DNA of 39,478 nt from Candidatus Zhuqueibacterota bacterium (GCA_016783505.1 JADHWK010000019.1:1-39478), one strand, 5' to 3'. Counted from the stretch's first letter, positions 1 to 8,240 are shown. Program-made: numbers and translations. The notes: a model not told the origin generated them from the letters alone.

Positions 1-475
1 TAGCAAATCCATAGTTTTCGTAGACGGTCACGATCTCCCGCACCAGGTCCATCCCTACGTGGCTGATGTCATCCAACCGACCCACGAAGGGACTGGCAAA
101 GGTGGCCCCGGCCTTGGCTGCCAGGATGGCCTGGGGAACTGAGAAAACCAGCGTCATATTGGTCATAATGTTCTCAGCGGACAAGGTCTTCACCGCCCGC
201 AATCCCTCCTTGGTCATAGGGATTTTTACGGTAACGTTGGGGTGAAGGGATGATAACTCCCGGGCTTCCTTTACCATCCCTTCATAATCCTGACTTATTG
301 CCTCGGCGCTAACCGGACCGTCAACGATACGGCAGATTTCCTTAATATGCTCCTTAAAATCAACGGGCTTTTCCTTGGATAACAAGGTGGGATTTGTGGT
401 TACCCCATCCAGAACCCCCAAACTTGCTGCTTCCCTGATTTCGTTCAGATTGGCCGTGTCAATAAAAAATTTCAT
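1..475 (-). CDS. fsa: Fructose-6-phosphate aldolase / small transaldolase, C-terminus off the left edge
   Basis: This is the N-terminal 158 residues of a TalC/FSA-type class I aldolase, a cytoplasmic TIM-barrel enzyme that moves dihydroxyacetone units in the non-oxidative pentose phosphate pathway or cleaves fructose 6-phosphate. It begins [13 protein letters not shown] and carries the family motifs [10 protein letters not shown], the Schiff-base lysine in VTVKIPMT (Lys84, matching Lys85 of E. coli FSA) and [10 protein letters not shown]. The family is about 215 residues, so roughly a quarter is missing beyond position 1. The ATG at 475 is preceded by AGAAGG at good spacing. Transaldolase and FSA activities cannot be separated from this fragment. 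The family call is very secure. Confidence 0.93.
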   Translation of the reverse strand, partial: MKFFIDTANLNEIREAASLGVLDGVTTNPTLLSKEKPVDFKEHIKEICRIVDGPVSAEAISQDYEGMVKEARELSSLHPNVTVKIPMTKEGLRAVKTLSAENIMTNMTLVFSVPQAILAAKAGATFASPFVGRLDDISHVGMDLVREIVTVYENYGFA

Positions 476-892
476 CGTTCTACCTTCTTTCTATCCAGGT
501 TCGCTACTGTCGGCGCTTTTTTAAATCTCGTATAATTGTTGACAAAACCAAAATACTAATGAAAATGAACAATCAGATTAAAAAAATGGCTAATGTATCC
601 ATTTCTTTCATTTTATGTTTTCTAAGTTGAAAACCGTAAAAGTAAATTCCAATTACAACACTTAATCCCAAGAGGGCTTAGACCAGTTTTAATATACCGC
701 CAACTATAATAATTCATTAAGAGTGTTGTCCCGAAGGTTAGGAACAAATTTCTCAGTCTTTAGGAACATGGATGACCCCAGTTTGAAAAACTGTCCGTCT
801 AAGGAAAAGCCCTTTGAGAAAAAGTTCAGTATTTTTTCACTGCAACCTTGTAAATAAAGAGAATTTCTAAACCCCATTATTTTATGACTTTT
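476..892. other. Gene-poor stretch behind the aldolase
   Basis: Apart from the decayed membrane-protein reading at 504-717, I see no intact gene, RNA or terminator here. The part at 720-892 has no open frame of interest on either strand. Confidence 0.5.
504..717 (-). pseudogene. Decayed small two-helix membrane protein
   Basis: Read from 717 downwards, the minus strand gives MNYYSWRYIKTGL, then after a one-base frame change LLGLSVVIGIYFYGFQL, a basic turn, LAIFLI, an in-frame TGA at 573-575, and LFIFISILVLSTIIRDL followed by a basic tail and TAG at 504-506. That is the layout of a two-helix inner-membrane protein of about 70 residues broken by one frameshift and one stop. Other genes here use TGA as a normal stop (the OPT gene ends in TGA), so recoding is unlikely. 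No family is recognised. It might also be chance hydrophobic sequence. Confidence 0.33.
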
Positions 893-1060
893 CTACAGCC
901 ATCCTCTATATCTATAATATTTATATCCGCACTCCTCTATGAATTCTTTAGCCTCCTTTTGAATGTTTTCTATCAAGGAATGGGCATCATATCCGCTTTT
1001 TTTCCACATTTCTTTTCTAATCTTATGGATTTCTTTTAACATGGGGTCTTTCTCATACAT
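893..1060 (-). CDS. Small antitoxin-like protein, 55 aa
   Basis: A 55-residue reading frame, MYEKDPMLKEIHKIRKEM at the start and YRYRGWL at the end. The N-terminal pattern DPMLKEIHKIRKE...GYDAHSLIENIQ resembles the small soluble proteins of the type 'DPxxxEIHxIRxEI...YDxxxxxxxxQ' often found as likely antitoxins or orphan genes in uncultivated bacteria and cyanobacteria. No toxin gene adjoins it. The ATG abuts the edge of the hairpin repeat at 1061, so the repeat sits directly upstream and may have displaced the original promoter; no good Shine-Dalgarno is visible. Could be an orphan remnant. Confidence 0.5.
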   Translation of the reverse strand: MYEKDPMLKEIHKIRKEMWKKSGYDAHSLIENIQKEAKEFIEECGYKYYRYRGWL

Positions 1061-1245
1061 CTTTACAAACCGTTGAAACGGTTAGGGATGGTGGAAAGTG
1101 CTCCTTTTATTTCACCACGATGAATCGTGGTGTTATTACTATTCTTACAAAGATCGGTGTTCATTGTTAAGTTTAACACCCGAATTCATTCGGGTGACAT
1201 CGTAATCAATCACCCCTCCCTTAAGAACCGTTTTAACGGTTTCCT
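1060..1245. repeat. Hairpin-array repeat, copy 1 (right of the Y1 transposase gene's 3' end)
   Basis: About 186 bp, directly repeated at 1690-1879 with few differences. It contains four perfect short palindromes, each with a two-base centre: AACCGTT-ga (1068-1083), CACCACGAT-ga (1113-1132), CACCCGAAT-tc (1177-1196) and AACCGTT-tt (1226-1241). The first and last have the same arms, so the array is roughly symmetric. The stop codon of the transposase (1233-1235) lies inside the last palindrome. This resembles the REP/BIME elements mobilised by REP-associated tyrosine transposases. Confidence 0.85.
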
Positions 1246-1676
1246 CCTATCTGAAATCCATACTTTCGTAATAACAGGTCGTATTCCTCACGAAAAGACC
1301 TTTTCTTATGATGTTCATCTTGGTTTTGTATATATCGCTTTACCTGCTCTATCTGCGATGCACTTATAGAAAATGCACCATACCCCCGCTGCCAGTTAAA
1401 ATGCACCCCCAAAAAACCATTCTCGTTGATCCAGTGGGCGGATTCCCCCTTCAATGCTTTCACCACCCCCTGCAGGGTCTTGTCAGAAGGAAGGTTAAAG
1501 AAACTGTGAATGTGCTCTGGCTGTATGTTTAAGCGCTCAAGGGGAGTTCCGCTGGCCTGGGCGTATTCGAGGAGATGTTGGTGGATCAAGGGACGAATCT
1601 CAGGCTTCAAGATCCTCACCCGATTTTTGGTCGTCCAGATCAAATGAATCCAGATTTTGGTGTAGGAGTGCAACAT
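1233..1676 (-). CDS. IS200/REP-type Y1 (HUH) transposase
   Basis: A complete 147-residue single-strand transposase of the Y1_Tnp family. The HUH metal-binding pair is His55-Ile-His57 (PEHIHSFF), and the catalytic tyrosine is Tyr115 in VKRYIQNQDEHH, followed by the usual FREEYDLLLRKYGF tail. Length fits the usual 140-155. The gene lies between two direct 187-bp hairpin arrays, and its stop codon is supplied by one of them. There is no accessory TnpB. The context favours a REP-associated tyrosine transposase (RAYT-like) or a solitary IS200-type element whose ends are these arrays. All key residues are present, so it may be active. Confidence 0.9.
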   Translation of the reverse strand: MLHSYTKIWIHLIWTTKNRVRILKPEIRPLIHQHLLEYAQASGTPLERLNIQPEHIHSFFNLPSDKTLQGVVKALKGESAHWINENGFLGVHFNWQRGYGAFSISASQIEQVKRYIQNQDEHHKKRSFREEYDLLLRKYGFQIGGNR

Positions 1677-1689
1677 CAGTCAGATTTCC

Positions 1690-1879
1690 TCTTTACAAAC
1701 CGTTGAAACGTTTAGGGATGGTGGAAAGTGCTCCTTTTATTTCACCACGATGAATCGTGGTGTTATTCTTACAATTCTTACAAAGATCGGTGTTCATTGT
1801 TAAGTCTAACACCCGAATTTATTCGGGTGATATATCGGCATCAGCTACCTTTCCCTAAGAACCGTTTTAACGGTTTCCT
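1690..1879. repeat. Hairpin-array repeat, copy 2 (upstream of the Y1 transposase gene)
   Basis: About 190 bp, the same order of hairpins as copy 1: AACCGTT arms (here one arm changed by a base, so the first hairpin is imperfect), CACCACGAT arms, CACCCGAAT arms (one transition each side of the centre) and AACCGTT arms. It lies between truA and the transposase start and would be transcribed as its leader. The first hairpin has decayed more than in copy 1. Confidence 0.85.
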
Positions 1880-1919
1880 ACACTTCCAATGAGAAGCCCT
1901 TTCAAGACAAGCACTGTTT

Positions 1920-2648
1920 TTAATAGTAAACCTTTAGTAAAAACAACCCTCTGGCCGGTGCCGTTGGTCCCCCGTAGATACGATCTTCTCTTTCAAGGAT
2001 TGTCTTAAAATCTTCCGCTGAAATCTTGCCCCGACCCACCTCCAGCAGTGTCCCTACGATGGTTCTGACCATCCCTTGCAAGAAACGGTTTGCTTTTATC
2101 TCAAAATAAATCTCGTTCTCATTCCCCGTCCATCGGACCTCTTCCACCTGACAGCGGTGATGCTTTACCGCCGACTTTCCCCTACAAAATGATTTAAAAT
2201 TGTGTTCCCCCACCAAAAGCTGGGAGCACGATTTCATCAGCTCCAGGTCATATTTGAACTTGGGAAACCAGTAATAGTGTCTCCCCACGGCAGCAGGTCT
2301 TTTGGCCAACACATACCGATATCGTCTATAGTTAGCGTCATACCGGGCATGAAAGTCTTCACCGACCTCGGAGGCCCGATGAATGACCACATCCTGGGGA
2401 AGAAGACTGTTTAAGCCCAGTCTGATTCTCCCGCAGGCCAAGGGATTTTCCGTCCTGAAATTGGCTACCTGAGCCTGGGCGTGGACCCCGGAGTCAGTCC
2501 GGGAGGAGCCGATAAGGTTAACCTGCTCCTGCAATAGCTGCTTTAAGGCCTGCTGCACCACCCCCTGCACCGTACGCTGACCTTTCTGAACCTGCCAGCC
2601 AGCAAAATCGGTGCCGTCATATTCGAGCTCCAGCTTAATGTTACGCAT
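1920..2648 (-). CDS. truA: tRNA pseudouridine(38-40) synthase TruA
   Basis: Modifies uridines 38-40 in the anticodon arm of many tRNAs; cytoplasmic. The 242-residue length is normal. The N-terminal RNA-binding start YDGTDFAGWQVQ and the catalytic motif GSSRTDSGVHA with the nucleophile Asp52 are intact, and the C-terminal half keeps RFLQGMVRTIVGTLLEVGRG. The ATG overlaps the 3' end of ecfT by 8 bp (ATGCGTAA), so the two are translationally coupled, an arrangement (ecfT-truA) known from many Gram-positive genomes. No anomaly. Confidence 0.97.
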   Translation of the reverse strand: MRNIKLELEYDGTDFAGWQVQKGQRTVQGVVQQALKQLLQEQVNLIGSSRTDSGVHAQAQVANFRTENPLACGRIRLGLNSLLPQDVVIHRASEVGEDFHARYDANYRRYRYVLAKRPAAVGRHYYWFPKFKYDLELMKSCSQLLVGEHNFKSFCRGKSAVKHHRCQVEEVRWTGNENEIYFEIKANRFLQGMVRTIVGTLLEVGRGKISAEDFKTILEREDRIYGGPTAPARGLFLLKVYY

Positions 2649-3438
2649 AACGGGTGATCAGCAACAGTAGGATCAAAGAACCAATCAGAACCCCCCCGTC
2701 TTTTCCCCGAAGGACGAGCTGATGGAAGCTCGTCCGCCCCCCTCCCCCCCGGTAGCCCCGGGCTTCCATGGCCAAGGCCAGATGATCAGCCCGCCTGAAG
2801 GTGGAATAAACCACGGGAACAATTAAGGGTATTAAATTCTTGGTTTTTTTGAGCAACCCCCCCTTGAAATCCAGACCCCGGGATAATTGGGCATCCCGGA
2901 TACGAACCGCCTCATCCATTACCAAAGGAACAAAACACAGCGTCAAATTAACCATCATGGCCAGATCATCCACCGGAATTTTGATTTTCTTCAGGGGGGC
3001 CAAAAGCCGTTTCATAGCATCGGTCAGCTCCAGCGGGGTAGTGGTGAACATAAGTAGGGCAGAAAGCAGGATTAATAACCCGATACGCAGGCTAAAAAAA
3101 AGCCCCTTCCAGAATCCCTCAAAAGTAATATCCCAGTTCAGATAAGGAATAATCAAAAGAATCCGGCCATCGGTAAGAAACAAATGAACGAGCAAGGTAA
3201 TAGCAAAAAGCCAAACGAAGGGCCGCAGGTTCTGAAAGGCCGTTTTGGGAGAAATCTTGGCCACCAGGACGAGAGCAAAGATTATCCCGCCCAAAAGGAG
3301 GAGGAAGATGGGGTGGTGTAACAAAAATAGGTCTACCATTAGCGAAATGAAGACCAACAGTTTGGTTCTCGGGTCAAGCCGATGAACGACTGACCCGGTG
3401 TCCAGGTAACGCCCCCAGATAAAATCCTTCAAGAACAT
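2641..3438 (-). CDS. ecfT: Energy-coupling factor transporter transmembrane subunit EcfT
   Basis: The 265-residue integral membrane scaffold of an ECF-type vitamin/metal importer. It starts with the typical WGRYLDTGSVVHRLDPRTKLL, has about five or six hydrophobic segments, and carries the two ATPase-coupling arginine motifs (DAQLSRGLD and AMEARGYRGG). Partner ATPases (EcfA1/A2) and a substrate-binding S subunit are not next to it in this window, so they must be encoded elsewhere. It shares an operon with truA. A consensus sigma-70 promoter lies just upstream at 3462-3490. Membership of the CbiQ/EcfT family is secure; the substrate is unknown. Confidence 0.93.
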   Translation of the reverse strand: MFLKDFIWGRYLDTGSVVHRLDPRTKLLVFISLMVDLFLLHHPIFLLLLGGIIFALVLVAKISPKTAFQNLRPFVWLFAITLLVHLFLTDGRILLIIPYLNWDITFEGFWKGLFFSLRIGLLILLSALLMFTTTPLELTDAMKRLLAPLKKIKIPVDDLAMMVNLTLCFVPLVMDEAVRIRDAQLSRGLDFKGGLLKKTKNLIPLIVPVVYSTFRRADHLALAMEARGYRGGGGRTSFHQLVLRGKDGGVLIGSLILLLLITRYA

Positions 3439-3461
3439 ACGTGACCAAATTTAACCTGTTA

Positions 3462-3490
3462 ATTATACGGAATTTTTTGGAAAAAGTCAA
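3462..3490 (-). promoter_or_regulatory. Sigma-70 promoter of ecfT-truA
   Basis: On the minus strand TTGACT (3485-3490), exactly 17 bp, then a perfect TATAAT (3462-3467), about 25 bp before the ecfT start. It is the closest match to the sigma-70 consensus in the window. Confidence 0.85.
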
Positions 3491-3643
3491 ATCATATTTT
3501 CCTTGATTATTTTGAAAAAAGTCCTTATTTTGCACCGAATATATAATTTTTTCTTCGTAATAACTAAGTGTTGGTATAAAGGTTTGTTTACATTTTAACT
3601 TCGTATTATAAATTAAACTTTGTCATTTATCCCGGAGAAGACC

Positions 3644-5677
3644 ATGACTAATCATGAAAAACCGTATATTCCTTACGATACCAAACTCCCTGAATTCACC
3701 CTGAAGGCTATCCTTTTGGGCATTCTGATGGCCGTAATTTTGGGGGCCGCCAATGCTTATCTGGGCATGAAAGCCGGCATGACCATCGCCGCCACCATCC
3801 CCGCTGCGGTCATCGCCATCGCCGCCTTCCGACTGCCCTTTTTCCGTGGGAGTGTACTGGAACAGAACATCGCCCGCACCACTGCCTCTGTCGGTGAAGC
3901 GTTGGTGGCCGGGGCCATCTTTACCATCCCCGCTTTCGTCATCGTCGAGGTGGGGGGGCAAAAATTGTGGAAGACCTTTCATTATTGGGACACGACGATC
4001 ATTCTCTTAGCGGGGGGAATGCTGGGCATTCTTTTTGTCATCATCCTCCGCCGCACCCTGTGCATTGACGCCCAGCTTCCCTTCCCCGAAAGCTACGCCT
4101 GCGCCGAGATCGTCAAAGCGGGACAGGGGGGGGAGACCGGGGCCAAATACGTATTCGGGGCCATGGGAGTGGGGGTAATCCTGCAACTTTTAAAAGATAG
4201 TCAAGGATTTCAAATTTTCAAGGAATATGCAGGGGGATTCATCAAATTTCCGGCCTCTGTCATTCACCATTTCGACCCCCAGAGAAACCCTATCGGGGAT
4301 GTGGCCCATGGGGGTGGATTAGCCTTTTCTTCCCCGGTGGCCTCCCCGGCCCTGATAAGTATCGGCTACATCATCGGACCGAGACTGGCGGCCATCAACT
4401 TCTCCGGCGGAGTGTTCGCCTGGCTCATCTTGATCCCCCTGGCCCTATTTCTCGACCCCGACCTTCCCTCCCGGCTTAATCTGTCAGGAACCATGGCCGA
4501 TTGGGAAACGGTGAGCTATTCGGTCTGGTACAACATCGTCAGGCCTATCGCCGTGGGGGCCATGCTGGTGGGATCGCTTTACACTCTCTATAAAATGCGG
4601 GAATCCATTCTGAATTCTGTCAGGGGAGCCTTTAAAAAATATTCACTTTCTAAAGAGGAAGGGGAATTTGCCCCCACCCGCCTGGACATAGACATTCCCT
4701 TAAAGTGGATCATTATTGCCATTGTCATCCTGGTCCTGCCCATTACCGCCATCTACTATTATTTCTGCCACAACTTCTGGGGAGCGGTGCTGGCGGCGAT
4801 CATCATGACCCTGACCGGGTTTTTGTTCTCCGCGGTCGGGGGGTATTTGGTGGGATTAGTGGGTGGATCGAATCAACCCGTATCGGGCCTGACGCTCTCC
4901 GCCCTTATCGTGGCTGCCCTGATTATGGTGCTCATCGGGGTGACCGGGCTTTCGGGGGTGGCCGCCGTCCTCGGGGTGGCGGCAGTGGTCTGCTGTGCCA
5001 CCTGCACCTCGGGGGACATGATCCAGGATCTGAAAGTGGGACACCTTTTAGGCGGTACCCCCTGGAAGATGGAGATCGCCGAGATCATCAGCACCATCGT
5101 AGTCTCCTTTGTGCTGGTTTTCCCCATCATGTTCCTTCACGAGGCCAACATCAAAATGGGGGGGATCGGCATCGGTGACAAGGCATTACCGGCCCCCCAG
5201 GCGGGGCTGATGGCCCAACTGGCCAAGGGAATTGTGGGCGGGGAGATGCCCTGGGGTTTGATCCTGGTGGGAATGATGTTCTCGGTGGGACTGATCATGA
5301 TCAAAGCCCCTTCCCCTATGTTGATCGCGGTAGGGATGTATCTCCCATTCGAGACCACCTTTTCAATTTTTATCGGCGGAGCCATCAAGTGGGTCTTTGA
5401 TAGAATGTCAAAAAGACGTGGTCTCTCAGACAAGGATAAAGAACGCTCAGCGAGTAAAGGGGTGCTGGTGGCCTCGGGGTTCATCGCCGGGGAGGCCATC
5501 ACCGGAATTCTTCTGGCGGTGTTGGTGTTGAGCAACGTCCCCTCCATCACCCATATACTGACCGGATTGGAGCAACTGCCATTTTATGAAAATTGGGGGG
5601 GCTGGCTATCCCTGATCATCTTTGCGGTGGTTATTTACGGATTAATTAAAATACCTATAGGGAGAGAAAAAACCTGA
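3644..5677 (+). CDS. OPT-family oligopeptide transporter
   Basis: A polytopic inner-membrane transporter of the OPT superfamily, importing peptides or metal chelates by proton symport. The protein has some 14-16 hydrophobic stretches; family motifs include the N-terminal GAANAYLGMKAGMTIAATIP, the QNIARTTASVGEA segment and the GGSNQPVSGLT motif near residue 420. The ATG at 3644 (MTNHEKPYIP) is chosen over an upstream TTG at 3620 because GGAGAAG precedes it at good spacing; this gives 677 residues, normal for prokaryotic OPT proteins. It is monocistronic and divergent from ecfT. No frameshift or missing motif was noticed. Confidence 0.95.
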   Translation: MTNHEKPYIPYDTKLPEFTLKAILLGILMAVILGAANAYLGMKAGMTIAATIPAAVIAIAAFRLPFFRGSVLEQNIARTTASVGEALVAGAIFTIPAFVIVEVGGQKLWKTFHYWDTTIILLAGGMLGILFVIILRRTLCIDAQLPFPESYACAEIVKAGQGGETGAKYVFGAMGVGVILQLLKDSQGFQIFKEYAGGFIKFPASVIHHFDPQRNPIGDVAHGGGLAFSSPVASPALISIGYIIGPRLAAINFSGGVFAWLILIPLALFLDPDLPSRLNLSGTMADWETVSYSVWYNIVRPIAVGAMLVGSLYTLYKMRESILNSVRGAFKKYSLSKEEGEFAPTRLDIDIPLKWIIIAIVILVLPITAIYYYFCHNFWGAVLAAIIMTLTGFLFSAVGGYLVGLVGGSNQPVSGLTLSALIVAALIMVLIGVTGLSGVAAVLGVAAVVCCATCTSGDMIQDLKVGHLLGGTPWKMEIAEIISTIVVSFVLVFPIMFLHEANIKMGGIGIGDKALPAPQAGLMAQLAKGIVGGEMPWGLILVGMMFSVGLIMIKAPSPMLIAVGMYLPFETTFSIFIGGAIKWVFDRMSKRRGLSDKDKERSASKGVLVASGFIAGEAITGILLAVLVLSNVPSITHILTGLEQLPFYENWGGWLSLIIFAVVIYGLIKIPIGREKT

Positions 5678-5751
5678 AGGATACATAAATAAACTCAGTC
5701 GAGATTAAAAAAAAACCTATTTATAAGGTGTCTTTTTATTTACCGGTGGCA

Positions 5752-5832
5752 ATTCCTATAAATTGGAATAATCTATCCAATCCAATTCATTGGATTTACA
5801 TAAAATTTTAGGATAGCAATTTATTGCTATCC
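5752..5832. repeat. Cluster of three two-base-centred hairpins
   Basis: Three short palindromes behind the OPT gene: ATTCC(t)AT-aa (5752-5769, one mismatch), AATCCAAT-tc-ATTGGATT (5779-5796) and GGATAGCAAT-tt-ATTGCTATCC (5811-5832). Sequences differ from those around the transposase, but the design (8-10 bp arms, two-base centre, AAT/ATT at the apex, several hairpins in a row) is the same. No transposase is next to it. Confidence 0.7.
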
Positions 5833-5914
5833 AGGAGGAAGTTATCCTTCGCATTCAGACCAGCCGGATCAAAAAACATTCCTTCTTATCTTTAATTCCT
5901 GTGGTTCCTATACA

Positions 5915-5957
5915 ATAAAAAACCCCAATCCTTTCAACGGATGGGGGCTTGTTTTAT
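5915..5957. terminator. Bidirectional intrinsic terminator between OPT and the lipoprotein gene
   Basis: CCCCAATCC (5923-5931) pairs with GGAT-GGGG (5939-5946) around a seven-base loop with one bulged A. A run of A on the left and T-rich sequence on the right let it act on both strands; the minus-strand side (TTTTTT) serves the lipoprotein gene and is the stronger. Confidence 0.7.
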
Positions 5958-5998
5958 TCCCATACATTTAACCTAACCTTAAAAGATCGGGCATCCTT

Positions 5999-6038
5999 AA
6001 TGACTCAATGACTTAATGACTTATTGACCCATTGACTA
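5999..6038. repeat. 8-bp tandem repeat, five units
   Basis: Five consecutive octamers: AATGACTC, AATGACTT, AATGACTT, ATTGACCC, ATTGACTA. It lies just outside the 3' end of the lipoprotein gene. It is likely a slippage-born microrepeat. Confidence 0.75.
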
Positions 6039-6043
6039 GGCCT

Positions 6044-7003
6044 TCAGGGGAAGTGGACAACACGATAGGGCACACCCCAGATGTTGGAATCGTAGGGCTC
6101 GGTATCATCGTAAACCGTCCTGTGATCCAGAAAGTCAAAGCGGGCATAGAAGCGACCCATCCTTCGCACCTCCCACAACCCACTGTAAATACCGTCACCG
6201 GCTATTGCATCGGGATAGAATCCAGCATCGTTGAGCCGCCTTCGGGCCCGGAAACGTGGACTATGGCGGTAGTGCAACAGACCTACCTTGGGGTCGGTAT
6301 CAGCCATGATGACAAATACCTTTACTGTGTCCCGCCAGAAAAATCGGGGCACCCCAAACCGCGGGGGCAAAAAGGTATTCAACGGGTCGTCCACCGAAAG
6401 GAGCAGGCTATCAGGGTCTCCTTCCCTGCAACGATAGATCTCAAGATGTAAGATTTCCACCTGGTTGGGATTGGGATCCACCGAAAAATCCTCGCTTAAG
6501 GAAACACCCCGAAAGGCCCAATTTTCCCTGGGATTTGGGGAATTACCGACCCGGACGAAACGTAACCGCCTTGTGAGGTGGTTATACATATCCTTCTGAA
6601 ATACGAAATGAGAGTCCACGGTGTCAACCGCGACAATCAGAAACTGTCCGTTGAAGGAGCGCACTAAAGTGACGTATGCCGTATCCCCCTGGACCTCCAC
6701 TGAAATGGACTCCCGCCTGATCTGTCCCCGCCGGCCAAAGCGGACGGTTAAAATGGCACTGTCGAGCTGAGCCCCGCCGATCCCCTTTTCAAGGGTGCTG
6801 TCCTCAAATTCAGGCTCCACCGCCTCATCGTCAACGATTCCCTCATCGTAAAATATGTTGAGGGAATCGTCGGCTAGCAGGCCTTCGACCAACTCGGTGA
6901 TGGCTGCCTCATCGTCCACCTCCTCCTGGGTGCTCTCCGAACATCCGCCCCAAAAGAAGGCGAAGAACGCTAATATCACGGTCACTGGCAAGATTTTTCT
7001 CAT
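6044..7003 (-). CDS. Lipoprotein with C-terminal choice-of-anchor-X-like domain
   Basis: A 319-residue protein with a lipoprotein signal: basic MRKI, a hydrophobic stretch, and lipobox WGGC with the acylated cysteine at position 21. An acidic, disordered segment follows (residues 22-75). The C-terminal third, from FVIMADTDPKVG through DAGFYPDAIAGDGIYSG to the end, resembles the 'choice-of-anchor X'/Ig-like extracellular domain seen in surface proteins of FCB bacteria; the middle is not recognised. The start has GGAGG five bases upstream. It lies downstream of the aminotransferase with a 109-bp gap, so it may be transcribed separately. Its function is unknown. Confidence 0.75.
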   Translation of the reverse strand: MRKILPVTVILAFFAFFWGGCSESTQEEVDDEAAITELVEGLLADDSLNIFYDEGIVDDEAVEPEFEDSTLEKGIGGAQLDSAILTVRFGRRGQIRRESISVEVQGDTAYVTLVRSFNGQFLIVAVDTVDSHFVFQKDMYNHLTRRLRFVRVGNSPNPRENWAFRGVSLSEDFSVDPNPNQVEILHLEIYRCREGDPDSLLLSVDDPLNTFLPPRFGVPRFFWRDTVKVFVIMADTDPKVGLLHYRHSPRFRARRRLNDAGFYPDAIAGDGIYSGLWEVRRMGRFYARFDFLDHRTVYDDTEPYDSNIWGVPYRVVHFP

Positions 7004-7112
7004 CCTGACCTCCGCAAAAAAATAACTTTAAATGAATTAATCAATCTACGCTCTTTTAGACATCCGAATTACGAAAAGGTTTAAACGATAATCCTACTCA
7101 TTTAAAAAATCC

Positions 7113-8240
7113 TTATGATTTATCCCGAACACAATCAACTAACCGAAGGATCTCATCCTCGGTATTATAGAAATGGGGACTAACCCGTATTCCCGTACCC
7201 CGGTGGGATACGATAATTTTTTGGGAACTTAATTTTTTATAAAGGTCACCGGGGTTTACGGCGCCAAAAAACACAATACCGGAGCGACAATCTGGCTCCA
7301 GGGGAGTTAGCACAGAAATCCCGCTTTCTTGTAACTCCGCTATCAGAAGATCAGTTAGATCCATTATTCGCTTCTTTATATTTTCGATCCCCACCCCAAG
7401 CAATAGTTTGATCGCCTCAATCATCCCTAAAAACCCCATAAAGTTGTAGCTGCCAATTTCATACCGCTGGGCTGAACCCAAGAGGTCAACATTATAGTTG
7501 AAGAAATTAGCCGGGTCTTTCATGGAAAGCCAGCCCAGATGGGCCTGATAAATCTGATCTTGGAGTTCCTCCGTGACATAGACAAATCCCGTCCCCTGGG
7601 GTGCCATCAGCCACTTATGTCCCCCACACGCTAAAAAATCCACCGACGCCTTCTGAACGTCTACGGGTAAGGCCCCCAATCCCTGGATAGCGTCAACACA
7701 GAAAATGATTCCTTTCCGCCTACACCAGCGGCCAATGGCTTCCAAGTCGGCCTTAAAACCATTAAGGAACTGAACAAAACTGAGGCAGAGCAACCGGGTC
7801 TTGGGCTTGACGGCGCGGTCCAGATCCTCCACCAAGATTTTACCGTCCCGGTTCTTGACAAAATCAATCTTTACCCCCCTTCTCTTAAGGTTTAAGAAGG
7901 GAAACACATTGGCGGGAAACTCAAGGTCGTTCAGTAGAATCCGGTCATCGGGTTGCCACTGGAGTCCGCTGGCCAGGATGTTCAGCCCCTCTGAGGTGTT
8001 TTTTACCAGTCCGATCCTGTCCCCGGGGGCATTGATGAGTTTGCCCAAAAGCCCTCTCAGATAGGTCATCTTCCCCAGATGTTCTTCTATTCGGTCTTCC
8101 CCATCCCGGGATCTGTGTCCGATAAATTCAGCGATGGCCTTTAACACCCGGGTGGACATCGGGGCTAAGGCAGCGTGGTTCAAATGAACGAACTTCTTAG
8201 TTATCGGATAAAGGGATCTGTAGTTTTCAAAATACCCCAT
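7113..8240 (-). CDS. Class-V aminotransferase (cysteine desulfurase-like fold)
   Basis: A 375-residue PLP enzyme of the class-V aminotransferase family. The PLP lysine is Lys209 in CGGHKWLMAPQGTGF and the ring-pairing aspartate is Asp183 in FCVDAIQGLGA; KNTSEGLN near residue 80 is the phosphate-cup segment. The N-terminal HLNHAALAPMS is typical of the isopenicillin-N-epimerase/SufS-like branch. No obvious catalytic-loop cysteine motif of a true desulfurase was spotted, so the substrate is uncertain. It starts 15 bp after the metH stop with GAGG upstream, implying an operon with metH, which hints at a sulfur-amino-acid role (inference). Confidence 0.87.
   Translation of the reverse strand: MGYFENYRSLYPITKKFVHLNHAALAPMSTRVLKAIAEFIGHRSRDGEDRIEEHLGKMTYLRGLLGKLINAPGDRIGLVKNTSEGLNILASGLQWQPDDRILLNDLEFPANVFPFLNLKRRGVKIDFVKNRDGKILVEDLDRAVKPKTRLLCLSFVQFLNGFKADLEAIGRWCRRKGIIFCVDAIQGLGALPVDVQKASVDFLACGGHKWLMAPQGTGFVYVTEELQDQIYQAHLGWLSMKDPANFFNYNVDLLGSAQRYEIGSYNFMGFLGMIEAIKLLLGVGIENIKKRIMDLTDLLIAELQESGISVLTPLEPDCRSGIVFFGAVNPGDLYKKLSSQKIIVSHRGTGIRVSPHFYNTEDEILRLVDCVRDKS

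Larger units (their letters stand above)
5678..6043. other. Convergent intergenic region
   Basis: Between two convergent genes. It holds the three-hairpin cluster (5752-5832), the bidirectional terminator (5915-5957) and an 8-bp tandem repeat (5999-6038). I see no gene here. Confidence 0.6.

Noticed and set aside
573-575. TGA read as tryptophan in the small membrane frame
   Set aside because: Other genes in the window use TGG for Trp and TGA as stop, and the same frame has a second break, so simple decay is the better reading.
1127-1532. Plus-strand frames over the hairpin array and transposase
   Set aside because: They are complements of the array and of the Y1 gene, with no family resemblance.
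3620-3643. TTG start for the OPT transporter
   Set aside because: The proper ribosome site (GGAGAAG) lies after this TTG and just before the ATG at 3644.
4705-5178. Long His/Gly-rich frame inside the OPT gene
   Set aside because: Same-strand frame-shifted shadow of the transporter, with no independent start signal.
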